Source: Porphyrobacter sp. TH134
Lineage (GTDB): Bacteria; Pseudomonadota; Alphaproteobacteria; Sphingomonadales; Sphingomonadaceae
Length of the DNA stretch: 64,000 nucleotides
Direction of reading: 5' to 3'
Assembly: GCF_002855495.1 (NCBI RefSeq)
Contig: NZ_PKRO01000013.1
Location: 1 to 64,000, forward strand
The translations under genes and the position numbers were made by a program. Position 1 is the stretch's first letter. Each line of letters begins with the position of its first letter. The notes under the pieces are model-generated. The model saw only the letters and a program-made list of their open reading frames with translations, ran no database searches and was not told the origin of the DNA. Shown one piece after another: positions 34,712 through 44,051 of this stretch.

Positions 34712-35127
34712 CAGATGTTCGTCGGCCGGGCGGCCCCCCGTTCGCGCCTTGTCAGTCCTGTGCACAAGCTCTTCCCCAATCCACTTTCGGCCTGCGTGAT
34801 CATAGGACGCGCTGGCCATCCATCCCGTTGCGACAGGAACTGCCTTTCAAGCCCGCGGAATCGACGATCCCGGGCACCCCCCTGTCAGCCAGTCTCTAAA
34901 ATCGCCCTGCGCGCGGCGCCGGGCTGCAATGATGTAAAGAGCGCTGGCGGCATTTGCGCAAGCGCGGACTTTTAAAAAAAGTGAAATAATCAGGTTGACT
35001 CACCATGACCCGCAGGCTTGCGTTGAAATACCTGATTTCAAACGAAAAAGCCGATTGGCAGGCTGCGAATCGCCGGGATTCCTGACATTTATCTGAGTGC
35101 TGTTTGTTGCAATGGTCACAAACGAAA
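34712..35127. promoter_or_regulatory. dnaA upstream region with AT-rich tract and inverted repeat
   Basis: No gene is seen in this stretch. It contains an AT-rich block (TTTTAAAAAAAGTGAAATAAT near 34971-34990) and the spaced inverted repeat AATCAGGT (34988-34995)/ACCTGATT (35030-35037), 34 bases apart. It should hold the dnaA promoter. I found no perfect DnaA box (TTATCCACA), so I do not call an origin. Confidence 0.45.
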
Positions 35128-35156
35128 ACGGGCCGCGCTGGTTGAGCGCGGCCCGT
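35120..35156 (-). terminator. Intrinsic terminator of rpsT
   Basis: ACGGGCCGCGCT/AGCGCGGCCCGT is a perfect 12-bp stem with a 5-base loop, followed on the minus strand by TTTCGTTT. It lies 70 bases after the rpsT stop. Confidence 0.8.
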
Positions 35157-35225
35157 TGTGTTTAGGTATTCTTGTGCAACCGGAAACCTGCGCCTGGCAG
35201 GGCTTCGGGACGCCAGCGAATCAGA

Positions 35226-35486
35226 TCAGAGCGTGGCGACTCGGCGCGTCAGACGCGACATCTTGCGGGCCACGGTGTTCTTGTGCAGCACGCCGCGGGC
35301 AACGCCGCGGGCCATTTCCGGCTGAGCCGCCTTGAGCGCAGCAGCGGCCGCATCCTTGTCGCCAGCTTCACAGGCCGATTCGACCTTCTTGATGAAGCTG
35401 CGGATACGGCTGATGCGCGCGCCGTTGATTTCGGCACGGGCGGTGTTGCGACGGATGCGCTTCTTGGCTTGCGGCGTGTTGGCCAT
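35226..35486 (-). CDS. rpsT: 30S ribosomal protein S20
   Basis: An 86-aa basic helical protein starting [19 protein letters not shown] with the LLxxAxxK-like body ([20 protein letters not shown]) and [13 protein letters not shown], all typical of S20. It binds the 5' domain of 16S rRNA. ATG 35486 is the family start; upstream in-frame codons are not conserved. Its position between mutM and dnaA is a conserved alphaproteobacterial order. Confidence 0.97.
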   Translation of the reverse strand: MANTPQAKKRIRRNTARAEINGARISRIRSFIKKVESACEAGDKDAAAAALKAAQPEMARGVARGVLHKNTVARKMSRLTRRVATL

Positions 35487-35654
35487 AATTCGGTTCTGTC
35501 TCGCGTTTGGTTCAGGCCGCTTGGGGCAGCCGGGAAAATGGTGACACCGGGCAAATTGGTGACGGTCTGCTCGAAGATGGGCGAGCGGACGCATGGCCCA
35601 ACCGCCGGAAAGAGGCGCGCATAGTCAGAACGGCGCGCAAGGTCAATGATTCCC

Positions 35655-36470
35655 TCACTTCTGGCAGACCGGGCAATACCACGTGCTGCGTCCGCCTTGG
35701 GCGATGCGCTGGATCATGCCGCCATCATCGCGGTGGCACGGCTCGCCGGTGCGCCCGTAGACATCGAAATTGCTGGCAAAATACCCCAGTTCGCCCGACG
35801 GCGCGGCATAATCGCGCAAGCTGGAGCCGCCGTCGCGGATCGAGGCTTCGAGCACGGCGACGATCGCGGGGACCAGCCGGGCCAGCTGCGCCTGCGTCAC
35901 CTTGCCTGCCGGTTTGGTCGGACGAATCTGCGCGCGCCACAGCGCTTCGCACACATAGATATTGCCTAAGCCAGCCACGATCCTTTGATCGAGCAGGCAC
36001 AATTTGATCGACTGGGTCTTGCCCGCCAGTGCCGCCTTGAGATGCGCCGGTGTCAGGCCCGGCCCCAGCGGCTCCGGCCCCAGCGCTGCAAATTGCGGCC
36101 ATCGGTCGAGCCCGCCGGTCTCCACCAGATCGACCGAGCCAAAGCGGCGCGGATCGCACAGGGCGAAGCGGTGGTGTGCGGTTTCCAGCAGCAGGTGATC
36201 GTGGGTCTCGGGGGTTTCGGGGTCGATCCGCCAGCGCCCGCTCATGCCCAGATGGAAGATCATCGTCGCCCCCCGGTCCAGATGCATCAGCCCGTATTTG
36301 GCGCGCCGCGACAGGGCGCTGATCGTCGCGCCGGTCATCACCTGCACCAGATCGGCGGGGAAGGGGCGGCGCAGCCCTGCGCGATTGAGCTGAACCCGCG
36401 TGATCCGTTCGCCTTCGAGGAACTTTGCAAGGCCGCGAACGGTTGTTTCTACTTCTGGTAGCTCTGGCAT
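35655..36470 (-). CDS. mutM: Formamidopyrimidine-DNA glycosylase (Fpg/MutM)
   Basis: A 271-aa base-excision glycosylase/AP lyase for 8-oxoguanine. The N-terminal proline nucleophile is in MPELPEVETTVRGL. RRAKYGLM (catalytic lysine), HLGMSGRW, CDPRRFG and GNIYVCEALW all match. The C-terminal zinc finger reads GEPCHRDDGG...WYCPVCQK, so only three of four usual cysteines are present and Asp replaces the second. ATG 36470 starts the family sequence; the frame upstream is palindromic repeat. It is divergent from ubiE. Confidence 0.95.
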   Translation of the reverse strand: MPELPEVETTVRGLAKFLEGERITRVQLNRAGLRRPFPADLVQVMTGATISALSRRAKYGLMHLDRGATMIFHLGMSGRWRIDPETPETHDHLLLETAHHRFALCDPRRFGSVDLVETGGLDRWPQFAALGPEPLGPGLTPAHLKAALAGKTQSIKLCLLDQRIVAGLGNIYVCEALWRAQIRPTKPAGKVTQAQLARLVPAIVAVLEASIRDGGSSLRDYAAPSGELGYFASNFDVYGRTGEPCHRDDGGMIQRIAQGGRSTWYCPVCQK

Positions 36471-36483
36471 AAGACCTGTTTTT

Positions 36484-36544
36484 GTCACCCCGGCGAAAGC
36501 CGGGGCCTGGGGCCGCTTGGGGTGCCTGCTTTCGCTGGCATGAC
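36484..36544. repeat. REP-like inverted pair between mutM and ubiE
   Basis: GTCACCCCGGCGAAAGCCGG (36484-36503, continuing GGCC) and the imperfect inverse CCTGCTTTCGCTGGCATGAC (36525-36544) flank a short spacer. Translated, it gives the frequent spurious peptide PAFAGVT. Confidence 0.8.
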
Positions 36545-36595
36545 AGAGATATTCAAGTGTTTGCCACCTCGCCAAACTTCCCTAAGGAACCGGGC

Positions 36596-37351
36596 ATGAC
36601 ACAAAGCACTGACGAGACCGTCTCCTTCGGCTTCACCGAGGTCACGCCGGAAGAAAAGACCCGCAAGGTTGGCGAGGTTTTCTCCAGCGTCGCGCGCAAA
36701 TACGACATCATGAATGACGCGATGAGCTTTGGCATGCATCGCGGGTGGAAAGACCGGTTCGTGAGGCGCGTCAAACCGCAGCCGGGCGAAAACATTCTGG
36801 ATATGGCGGGCGGCACCGGCGACATCGCCTTCCGGATGGCGGATCGCGGCGCCAATGTGACCGTGGCCGATATCAATCAGGACATGCTGGACGTGGGCGC
36901 CGAGCGGGCGATGGAGCGCGATGAGGCCGAAGGCGCGGGCAGTCTCGTCTTCTCGCACCAGAACGCGGAAAGTGTGACCTTCGCCGCCAACACCTTCGAT
37001 GCCTACACCATCGTGTTCGGCATCAGGAACGTCACCTTCAAGGACAAGGCACTGGCCGAAGCCTACCGCGTGCTGCGGCCCGGCGGACGGTTCTTCTGCA
37101 TGGAGTTTTCAGTCACGGACTGGTCGGGCTTCCGCGAGATTTATGACCTTTATTCGATGCATGTCATGCCGCGCATGGGGCAGGCCATTGCGGGGGATGC
37201 CGAAAGCTATCGCTATCTGGCAGAATCGATCCGCAAGTTCCCCCGTGCCGCCGAGTTCGAAGGGATGATCCGCGCGGCCGGGTTTGTGAACACCAAGGCC
37301 GAGATTATCCTTGGCGGTGCTGTTGCGATCCACTCGGGGTGGAAGATCTGA
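36596..37351 (+). CDS. ubiE: Demethylmenaquinone/2-polyprenyl-6-methoxybenzoquinol C-methyltransferase
   Basis: A 251-aa SAM-dependent methyltransferase of ubiquinone synthesis. Family signatures are VFSSVARKYDIMNDAMSFGMHR, the SAM motif LDMAGGTGDIAFRMA, FDAYTIVFGIRNVTFKDKAL and FSVTDWSGFREIYDLYS. ATG 36596 follows AAGGAACC. The gene is followed after 4 bases by ubiB, forming a quinone-synthesis operon. Confidence 0.96.
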   Translation: MTQSTDETVSFGFTEVTPEEKTRKVGEVFSSVARKYDIMNDAMSFGMHRGWKDRFVRRVKPQPGENILDMAGGTGDIAFRMADRGANVTVADINQDMLDVGAERAMERDEAEGAGSLVFSHQNAESVTFAANTFDAYTIVFGIRNVTFKDKALAEAYRVLRPGGRFFCMEFSVTDWSGFREIYDLYSMHVMPRMGQAIAGDAESYRYLAESIRKFPRAAEFEGMIRAAGFVNTKAEIILGGAVAIHSGWKI

Positions 37352-37355
37352 CCCA

Positions 37356-38912
37356 GTGACCGCGTCGATTGTTCATTTGTCGCGGCTGGCCCGCTGGGGC
37401 GTCACGCTGGCCCGCCGCCGTGCGCTGGTGGGGATCGAGAATGATCCCAATGCGCCTGCGGCCTTGCGCAATCTGGTTCGGCTGGCGCGGATCGCCACGC
37501 TGACCGGCAAGAACGGCCCGCGCGATTATGCGGGCGCTTTCCGCGCCATCGGTCCGGCGGCGATCAAGCTGGGGCAAAGCCTTGCGACCCGGCCCGATCT
37601 GGTGGGGGATGAAGCGGCGAACAATCTGCTGTCCTTGCAAGACAGCCTGCCGCCAGTGCCCTTCGCCGAGATCAAGGCCGCCATCGAGGCGAGCTTCGGT
37701 CAGCCGATCGAAAAGCTGTTTGCCAGCATCGATCCTGATCCGGTGGGCGCGGCCAGCATTGCGCAGGTTCACAAGGGCGTCACCACGCAGGGCCGCACCG
37801 TCGCCATAAAGGTGCTGCGCCCCGGCATCCGCGAAAAGTTTGCGCGCGACATCCAGACCTATGAATGGGCGGCTGCCCATGTCGAGGCGATGGGCGGGGA
37901 GGCCAGCCGGTTGCGCCCGCGCCTGACCATCGCCAATTTCAAGCGCTGGAGTTTTTCCGAGCTTGATCTGCGGCGCGAGGCGGCCTCGGCCTCCGAACTG
38001 GCCGAACAGATGGCCGGCGTGCCCGGCTACCGCATCCCGGGCATCGACTGGGACCGCACCAATGGCCGGGTGATGACCATCGAGTGGATCGACGGGGTCA
38101 AGATCAGCCGGATCGACGAACTTCGCGCGCGCGGGCATGATCTGGATGCGATTTCGGAAAGGCTCGTCATCAGCTTCCTCACCCAGGCGATCAGCGCCGG
38201 GTTCTTCCATGCCGACATGCATCAGGGCAATCTGTTCGTGGAGGATGACGGCACCATCGTCGCGATCGATTTCGGGATCATGGGCCGGATCGACCGCCGC
38301 GCGCGGCAATGGCTGGCGGAAATCCTCTATGGCCTGACGACGGGCAACTACCAGCGCGTCGCCGAAATCCATTTCGAGGCGCAATATGTGCCCAGCTACC
38401 ATTCGGTCGGCGAATTCGCGACCGCGCTGCGCGCCGTGGGTGAGCCGATGCGCGGCAAGCCGGTGAAGGAACTCAGCGTCGGCCAGATGCTCGACGGGCT
38501 CTTCGCGATCACCCGCGATTTCGACATGCAGACCCAGCCGCACCTGCTGCTGCTGCAAAAGACGATGGTGATGGTCGAAGGCATCGCCACGCAATTGAAC
38601 CCCGACATCAACATGTGGGACACCGCCGCGCCCTATGTGCGCAGCTGGATCCGCGATGAGCTGGGGCCGGAAGCCGCGCTCGCCCAGCGGATCAAGGACG
38701 ATACCGACACGCTGCTGCGCCTGCCCGGCCTGCTCCGCCGGGTGGAGGAAATGTTCCCGCCCAAGGGCGGCGCGCCGGAAACCCCGCCGCTGCCGCACAT
38801 TCCGCTCATCACTGACAGGCGCACGGGCCGCAGCTGGCCGGGCTATCTGATGGCAGCGCTGGGCGGTGCAGGTGCGCTGTGGGGCGCGATGGCACTCGGC
38901 TGGATCGGATGA
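37356..38912 (+). CDS. ubiB: Ubiquinone biosynthesis ABC1-like kinase/ATPase UbiB
   Basis: A 518-aa atypical protein-kinase-like ATPase needed for aerobic ubiquinone synthesis. The KxGQ motif is AAIKLGQSLATRPDL, AASIAQVH holds the Ala-rich loop, VAIKVLRPGI the lysine, and the catalytic loop is FHADMHQGNLFV with the metal DFG (AIDFGIMG). The C-terminal hydrophobic helix (LMAALGGAGALWGAMALGWIG) anchors it in the membrane. GTG 37356 lies 4 bases after the ubiE stop. Confidence 0.95.
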   Translation: MTASIVHLSRLARWGVTLARRRALVGIENDPNAPAALRNLVRLARIATLTGKNGPRDYAGAFRAIGPAAIKLGQSLATRPDLVGDEAANNLLSLQDSLPPVPFAEIKAAIEASFGQPIEKLFASIDPDPVGAASIAQVHKGVTTQGRTVAIKVLRPGIREKFARDIQTYEWAAAHVEAMGGEASRLRPRLTIANFKRWSFSELDLRREAASASELAEQMAGVPGYRIPGIDWDRTNGRVMTIEWIDGVKISRIDELRARGHDLDAISERLVISFLTQAISAGFFHADMHQGNLFVEDDGTIVAIDFGIMGRIDRRARQWLAEILYGLTTGNYQRVAEIHFEAQYVPSYHSVGEFATALRAVGEPMRGKPVKELSVGQMLDGLFAITRDFDMQTQPHLLLLQKTMVMVEGIATQLNPDINMWDTAAPYVRSWIRDELGPEAALAQRIKDDTDTLLRLPGLLRRVEEMFPPKGGAPETPPLPHIPLITDRRTGRSWPGYLMAALGGAGALWGAMALGWIG

Positions 38913-40060
38913 TGCGGCCACTGGGCTGGGGGGCGCCGGGCGGCTCTCTGCTCGGCTGGTGGGAGGCGACCGGCCGCCCGTTTGCGCAGTTGCCGCGCTG
39001 GGGCGCGGGCCTGGTGCTGGCTCTGCTGGTCGCGGTCACTGCGTGGAGCGCGAGCGTGACCGGGGACGTTCATCGGCTTGAACAGGCGCGCAGCGGCCCA
39101 TCGGTGACAGCCGCCGGCGCCCCGGGCAAGGACAAGGGGCAGGGTGACATTGCGCTCTATTCGCGCATTTCCGCGCGGGTCGCAGCGGGCGAGGGCTATT
39201 ATGCCGTGGCCACCGACGAACAGCGGCGCGCCGGTTATCCCACCCGTCCGTTCGTCACCGTACGCCTGCCGACGCTGGCCTACCTGCACCTTGCGATGAC
39301 ACCGGCGGGTGTGGGCTATCTGCTGATGGCGCTGCTGTTTGCGTGCCTGCTGGCATTGCCGCGCGCCCTTGCCGGATTGACCGCCATGCCTGAGCGGATA
39401 GCCGCTCTGGTGCTTCTGCCGATCAGCGGCGCGGCGGTGGGGGCGCCGTCGGCGGCGCTGTTTCATGAAGTGCTGGCCGGTCTGCTGCTGACACTGGCGC
39501 TGCTGCTGCACCGGCGCGGTGGCTGGGGCCTTGCCCTGCTGGCGGCGGGCTGCGCGCTGGCCGTGCGCGAATTGGCGGTGCCGTTCGTGCTGCTGTGGCT
39601 CGTGTTTGCTCTTGCCGGGCGGCGCTGGCGCGAAGCGGCGGCAGTGGGCGCGCTGCTGGCGGTGTTTGCGGGCGGCATGGCGCTGCATTATCTCGGCGTC
39701 GAAAGCATGCGGCTGCCGGGCGATCCGGTCTCGCAGGGATGGAATTCGCGCGCGGGCTATGCCTTGCCATTGATGGCGATGGCACGGCTGACCGGGCTGC
39801 TGCTGGTGCCCGTCTGGCTGGCCGCGCCACTGGCGATCCTGCCACTGGTCGGCTGGGCGGCGATCGGTGGGCGGCTCGGTCTGTTTGCCGTGGTCTGGTT
39901 TGTGGGCATGTTCACGATGGTGGCGCTGTTCGCGCGGCCCGAGAATTTCTACTGGGTGCAGCTTACCATGCCAGCCTATGGCCTTGGTCTGGCGTTTGCG
40001 CCGCGCGGATTGCTGGAACTGTGGCGCAGCGCGGCAGGCCGGGCTTCAAGGCAAACTTAA
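38909..40060 (+). CDS. Polytopic membrane protein, glycosyltransferase-like
   Basis: A 383-aa protein with about nine hydrophobic helices (RWGAGLVLALLVAVTAWSASV, LLMALLFACLLALPRALA, ALVLLPISGAAVG and others). An early soluble loop (YYAVATDEQRRAGYPTRPFVTVRLPTLAYLH) lies between the first two helices. The pattern of a periplasmic loop followed by many helices resembles GT-C family membrane glycosyltransferases or DUF2029-type proteins, but I see no decisive motif. It overlaps the ubiB stop (ATGA), so it is co-expressed with ubiE-ubiB. Confidence 0.55.
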   Translation: MMRPLGWGAPGGSLLGWWEATGRPFAQLPRWGAGLVLALLVAVTAWSASVTGDVHRLEQARSGPSVTAAGAPGKDKGQGDIALYSRISARVAAGEGYYAVATDEQRRAGYPTRPFVTVRLPTLAYLHLAMTPAGVGYLLMALLFACLLALPRALAGLTAMPERIAALVLLPISGAAVGAPSAALFHEVLAGLLLTLALLLHRRGGWGLALLAAGCALAVRELAVPFVLLWLVFALAGRRWREAAAVGALLAVFAGGMALHYLGVESMRLPGDPVSQGWNSRAGYALPLMAMARLTGLLLVPVWLAAPLAILPLVGWAAIGGRLGLFAVVWFVGMFTMVALFARPENFYWVQLTMPAYGLGLAFAPRGLLELWRSAAGRASRQT

Positions 40061-40131
40061 CCAAACTTTGCGATGGGTGCAGCTTGCACTATGTCAGACA
40101 CCCGGATCGCGGCGCGAAAGGCAAGATCGAG

Positions 40132-41829
40132 ATGAGCGTACAGGCGGCGAGCGCGGGCCAAACCCCCCGCATCCTGCTGGTCGTAGGCGGCGGGATTGCG
40201 GCCTACAAGGCCTGCGAATTGGTGCGCCTGATCCGCAAGGGCGGGGCCGAGGTGACCTGCGTTGTCACCAAGGGCGGGCAGCAATTCGTCACGCCCATGG
40301 CGCTGGCCGCGCTCAGCGAAAATCAGGTCTACACCAACCTGTTCGACCTCAAGAACGAGGCCGAGATGGGGCATATCCAGTTGAGCCGTGAGGCCGATCT
40401 GGTGGTGGTGTGCCCGGCGACCGCCGATCTGCTCGCCAAGATGGCGACCGGGATCGCCGATGATCTGGCCACCACCCTGATTTTGGCCACGGACAAGCCG
40501 GTGATGGCCGTGCCTGCCATGAACGTGCGGATGTGGGAACACGCCGCCACCCAGCGCAATATCGCGCTGCTGAAGGCGGCCGGGGTCAACGTGCTCCAGC
40601 CCGACGAAGGCCCGATGGCCTGCGGCGAGTTCGGTTATGGCCGCCTGCCCGAGCCTGAGGCGATCTGGCGCGAAATCGCGCGTCATTTTGGCATGGTAGT
40701 GCCCGAGCCGCAGGCCGCGCTGGCGGCACCGGCGCGCCAGCTGACAGCGCCCGCATTCGAAGTCGAAGCGCTTGAGCCTGAGGACGAGGATGATGGCGGC
40801 GCGGCGGTGCCCGCGGGCGGGTTCAGCGGGTTTTTTGCGCGCATCATCCCGCGCTCCACGGCCAAGCGCAGCCATGACGAGATCGAGGCCGAATACGAGG
40901 ATCTGGCCGACTTCGCGCCGCTGGACGATCCGCTGGCCGATCAGCCCCTGCCCGATGTCGTGCCTGACTTTGCCCCTGACTTCAGCGGGCCCCTGCTGGC
41001 CAAGAAGGGCAAGGCCAATGCCGCGCCGCCGATGGACCTGGCCGCGATCAACCATGTGATCGACCCGCGCAAGGCGCCGCCCGAAGTGATGGCGCCTGCT
41101 GTGCCCGATGCGATCGAGGCCGATCTTGGCGCAGTGGCCGAAGGCGCGGACTTCGGCGTTGCGCCGACGCACCGTCCGCTCGCCGGACGGCATGTGCTGG
41201 TCACTGCCGGGCCAACGTGGGAAGCGATTGATCCGGTGCGTTACATCGCCAACCGGTCGAGCGGGAAGCAGGGCTTTGCCATTGCCGCTGCCGCGGCCGC
41301 GCTGGGCGCGCAGGTTACGCTGGTGGCCGGGCCGGTGGCATTGAAGACCCCGGCCGGTGTGCGCCGCATCGATGTCGAAAGCGCGCGCGAGATGGCCGAG
41401 GCGGTCAAACGCTCGCTGCCGGCTGATGTCGCCGTGATGGTGGCGGCGGTCGCCGACTGGCGGCCCAAGGAATATCGCGGGGAAAAGATCAAGAAGCGCG
41501 GCGATGCCCCGCCTGCGCTGATGCTGACGGAAAATCCCGATATCCTCGCCAATGTGGCCGCCGCACCCCGGCGGCCCGAGTTGGTGATCGGCTTTGCCGC
41601 CGAAACCGAAAACATGCTCGAATATGCCAAGGCCAAGCGCAAGCGGAAGGGCGCGGACTGGATCGTCGCCAATGATGTCAGCGGTGACGTGATGGGCGGC
41701 GACCGCAACCGGGTGACCATCGTCAGCGGCGAGGGGATCGAGGTGCTGGACGACATGCCCAAGGCCGCCGTGGCAATGGCGCTGGCCGAGCGGATCGCCG
41801 CCAGCCTGCGCGCGGAGGCGGCGGAATGA
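40132..41829 (+). CDS. coaBC: Bifunctional CoaBC with an unusually long linker
   Basis: A 565-aa enzyme fusing phosphopantothenoylcysteine decarboxylase (CoaC) and synthetase (CoaB) of coenzyme A synthesis. CoaC (about residues 1-190) has [34 protein letters not shown] and [16 protein letters not shown]. CoaB (about 352-565) has [20 protein letters not shown] and [16 protein letters not shown]. Between them is a linker of about 160 residues rich in Asp/Glu/Pro ([20 protein letters not shown]), while usual CoaBC is about 400 aa. The stop overlaps dut by 4 bases. Confidence 0.93.
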   Translation: MSVQAASAGQTPRILLVVGGGIAAYKACELVRLIRKGGAEVTCVVTKGGQQFVTPMALAALSENQVYTNLFDLKNEAEMGHIQLSREADLVVVCPATADLLAKMATGIADDLATTLILATDKPVMAVPAMNVRMWEHAATQRNIALLKAAGVNVLQPDEGPMACGEFGYGRLPEPEAIWREIARHFGMVVPEPQAALAAPARQLTAPAFEVEALEPEDEDDGGAAVPAGGFSGFFARIIPRSTAKRSHDEIEAEYEDLADFAPLDDPLADQPLPDVVPDFAPDFSGPLLAKKGKANAAPPMDLAAINHVIDPRKAPPEVMAPAVPDAIEADLGAVAEGADFGVAPTHRPLAGRHVLVTAGPTWEAIDPVRYIANRSSGKQGFAIAAAAAALGAQVTLVAGPVALKTPAGVRRIDVESAREMAEAVKRSLPADVAVMVAAVADWRPKEYRGEKIKKRGDAPPALMLTENPDILANVAAAPRRPELVIGFAAETENMLEYAKAKRKRKGADWIVANDVSGDVMGGDRNRVTIVSGEGIEVLDDMPKAAVAMALAERIAASLRAEAAE

Positions 41830-42278
41830 GTATTCCGGTCGAAGTGAAGCGCCTGCCCCACGGGTCAGGCCTGCCACTGCCCGCCTATGCCACGGCGGGC
41901 GCGGCCGGGATGGATGTGGTCAGCGCCGAGGACGTGACGATTGCTCCGGGTGCGCGCCACGCGGTCGCCACCGGTCTCGCGATGGCAATCCCCGAAGGCT
42001 ACGAGATTCAGGTGCGCCCGCGTTCGGGCCTCGCGCTGAAGCACGGCATCACGGTGCCCAACACCCCCGGCACCATCGACAGCGATTATCGCGGCGAATT
42101 GAAGGTGATTCTCATCAACCTCGGGACGGAGCCCTTCGCGGTCGCGCGCGGCGACCGCGTGGCGCAGCTGGTGCTCGCCCCGGTCGTGCAGGCCGCGTGG
42201 GACGAAGTGGCGGAACTGGACGCGACGGAGCGGGGCGCTGGCGGCTTTGGCTCGACCGGGGGGCACGCCGCGCTCTGA
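41826..42278 (+). CDS. dut: Deoxyuridine 5'-triphosphate nucleotidohydrolase
   Basis: A 150-aa trimeric dUTPase that removes dUTP and makes dUMP for thymidylate synthesis. The five conserved motifs are visible: [43 protein letters not shown] and the glycine-rich C-terminal [13 protein letters not shown] 41826 overlaps coaBC (ATGA), the usual order in this group. Confidence 0.97.
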   Translation: MSIPVEVKRLPHGSGLPLPAYATAGAAGMDVVSAEDVTIAPGARHAVATGLAMAIPEGYEIQVRPRSGLALKHGITVPNTPGTIDSDYRGELKVILINLGTEPFAVARGDRVAQLVLAPVVQAAWDEVAELDATERGAGGFGSTGGHAAL

Positions 42279-42403
42279 TCGGCTCGGCGGGAAAAATCGC
42301 ACGATTGGCCGCCTGCCTATTGTCAATCGAAACGGTTGAGTTATTTCTGCTGCTGTCGGACCATACCAATGGACGGCCGTTTACGCCCTTACAGGAGCAG
42401 ACA

Positions 42404-43129
42404 ATGGCCCATCAGCTTGAACTCGACACTGACCGATTGAGCGGTGATCCGCTCATCCTCATCATCCCCGGTCTGGGCAACAGCAATGCCCGCCACTGGC
42501 AATCGCATTGGGAGGCAAAGCTGCCGGATTGCGAGCGGGTGGACCTGGGGATGTGGGATGATCCGCACCGCAATACCTGGGTCAACAAGATCAACCTTGC
42601 GGTGCACCGCGCGCAGCGGCCTGTGATCCTTGTTGCGCACAGCCTGGGCTGCCTTGCGGTGGCATGGTGGGCAGAATACGAGCAGCCCGTGCAAGGCAAC
42701 CCGGTGGTGGGCGCCCTGCTGGTCGCGCCGCCCGATGTGGAGCGCCCGGGCGCCGACGCGCGGCTTGCGCGGTTTGCCCCCGCGCCGCGCCGCACGCTGC
42801 CCTTTCCTTCGTTCCTGACCGCGAGTGAAAATGATCCGTGGTGCAGCCTGCGGGTCGCGCGCAGTTTGGCGACGGACTGGGGGGCGACCTTCGCCTATGC
42901 CGGATCAATCGGCCACATCAACGCCGATTCGCGCATCGGTGACTGGGATTTCGGCCAGCTGCTGCTGGGGCAACTGATCCGCGAGCATCACAGCCGGTCG
43001 GGGGATGGTGAGGGGGAGGGCAGGGGCCGGGACGGCGGTTCGCTCAGGCGTCACCTCGCCCGGTCGGGCCAGATGCCCCGGCCCTGGGCGTTCGAGAACC
43101 TGGGTGGGCGGCGCGCGCGCGATTGGTGA
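42404..43129 (+). CDS. RBBP9/YdeN-family alpha/beta hydrolase
   Basis: A 241-aa serine-hydrolase-fold protein. The fold start is LILIIPGLGNSNARHWQSHWE, the nucleophile elbow is LVAHSLGCLAVAWWA (GxSxG-like HSLG), and SENDPWCSLRVARSLA gives the acid region with the His in GSIGHINADSRIGDW. This fits the RBBP9/YdeN family of small hydrolases of unknown substrate. The C-terminal 40 residues are low-complexity Arg/Gly. AGGAG precedes ATG 42404. Confidence 0.85.
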   Translation: MAHQLELDTDRLSGDPLILIIPGLGNSNARHWQSHWEAKLPDCERVDLGMWDDPHRNTWVNKINLAVHRAQRPVILVAHSLGCLAVAWWAEYEQPVQGNPVVGALLVAPPDVERPGADARLARFAPAPRRTLPFPSFLTASENDPWCSLRVARSLATDWGATFAYAGSIGHINADSRIGDWDFGQLLLGQLIREHHSRSGDGEGEGRGRDGGSLRRHLARSGQMPRPWAFENLGGRRARDW

Positions 43130-43152
43130 GGTGCGCGCCCTCTTCAGGCAAC

Positions 43153-43186
43153 AAAAAAGGCGGCACCGATCCCCTGGCGCCGCCTT
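43153..43186 (-). terminator. Intrinsic terminator of the DUF4136 gene
   Basis: AAGGCGGC/GCCGCCTT (43157-43164 and 43179-43186) is followed on the minus strand by a T6 run. It lies 42 bases past the stop at 43229. Confidence 0.75.
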
Positions 43187-43228
43187 CTTGTTCCCGTCCA
43201 AGGGTCTCTTGCCGAGCGGTCTACACCA

Positions 43229-43903
43229 TCAATCGGCGTTGCGCACGGTCTTTTCGTCATCCCGGATGGTGATCCGGAGCGTCTCGCCCGAATTGCCGGG
43301 GAAACCGGTGAACATTGCATCGACCAGATTGGGCACCAGACGCGGCAGGCGGTTGGAGCGCGACACCGCTTCGGCCTTGCCTTCGAACAGGCGCTGGCCA
43401 TCGGCTGCGCGGTCGATCTTCAGGTCGATGCCGCTGGTATAGATGGTGTAGCTGCGCACGTCCGGCCCGCCGAAGAACGGATCGTTGAAGCCAAAGCCCC
43501 AGGCGCCAAAGCCGCCGCCGCCCCAGCCGCCCCACCGGCCCCAGCCGGGTCCGGCAAAGCCCACACCGTTAAAGTCGGTGCGCACCCGTTCGCGGCCGCC
43601 ATCGACGCGGTAATCGAACCGGACGAGCAGATCGGCAGCTTCGGGCGTGGCCGCGCGGACATAGCCCAGTTCCTGCATCTCGGCTGCGACCGAATTGGCG
43701 TAGGTGGCAAATTCAAGCCCGCCGGCCAGCTTGGGATCTTCCGCCACGACGGCAAAGGTCTGGCCCTGCGGCGCCGGAAGCGGCACGGCAAAGCGCGACA
43801 CATCGGCCTTGAACGGGGTGGCACAGGCCGACAGCCCGATAACGAGCGCAACTGGCAAAGCGAGGCGGGTCAAAGACTTGATCGAAGACATAGGAGACAA
43901 CAT
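43229..43903 (-). CDS. DUF4136 lipoprotein
   Basis: A 224-aa lipoprotein with lipobox LSAC (cysteine at about residue 27) after a hydrophobic signal segment. The body fits DUF4136: FAVVAEDPKLAGGLEFATYANSVAAEM, ADLLVRFDYRVD, then a Gly/Trp/Phe-rich stretch (GWGRWGGWGGGGFGAWGFGF) and a closing TGFPGNSGETLRITI. It probably sits in the outer membrane facing the periplasm. AAGGG precedes ATG 43903; ATG 43891 is also possible. It has its own terminator and is monocistronic. Confidence 0.82.
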   Translation of the reverse strand: MLSPMSSIKSLTRLALPVALVIGLSACATPFKADVSRFAVPLPAPQGQTFAVVAEDPKLAGGLEFATYANSVAAEMQELGYVRAATPEAADLLVRFDYRVDGGRERVRTDFNGVGFAGPGWGRWGGWGGGGFGAWGFGFNDPFFGGPDVRSYTIYTSGIDLKIDRAADGQRLFEGKAEAVSRSNRLPRLVPNLVDAMFTGFPGNSGETLRITIRDDEKTVRNAD

Positions 43904-44051
43904 GACACAACCCTTGTCTGGTTACCATTGCAATCGCAGCAACGGCGTTTACCCGCGATAGCATATTGCACGGGCATGAACGGCGATTGAATATTCGCCG
44001 CCCCAGCGGCTCGGCTGGTCGCAATTGTGAGGCGTGGCCCTCTGCGGGGGC

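Noticed and set aside
34712-35127. Chromosome origin at dnaA
   Set aside because: An AT-rich block is present, but no cluster of TTATCCACA-type boxes; many alphaproteobacteria have their origin away from dnaA.
36471-36575. N-terminal extension of MutM
   Set aside because: MutM needs the MPELPEVE start with the proline nucleophile exposed; the upstream frame is repeat sequence.
37305-38921. Minus-strand open frame of 538 codons
   Set aside because: Antisense to ubiB, Arg/His/Asp-rich, no recognisable domain.
40057-41877. Minus-strand open frame of 606 codons
   Set aside because: Antisense to coaBC; composition typical of shadow frames.
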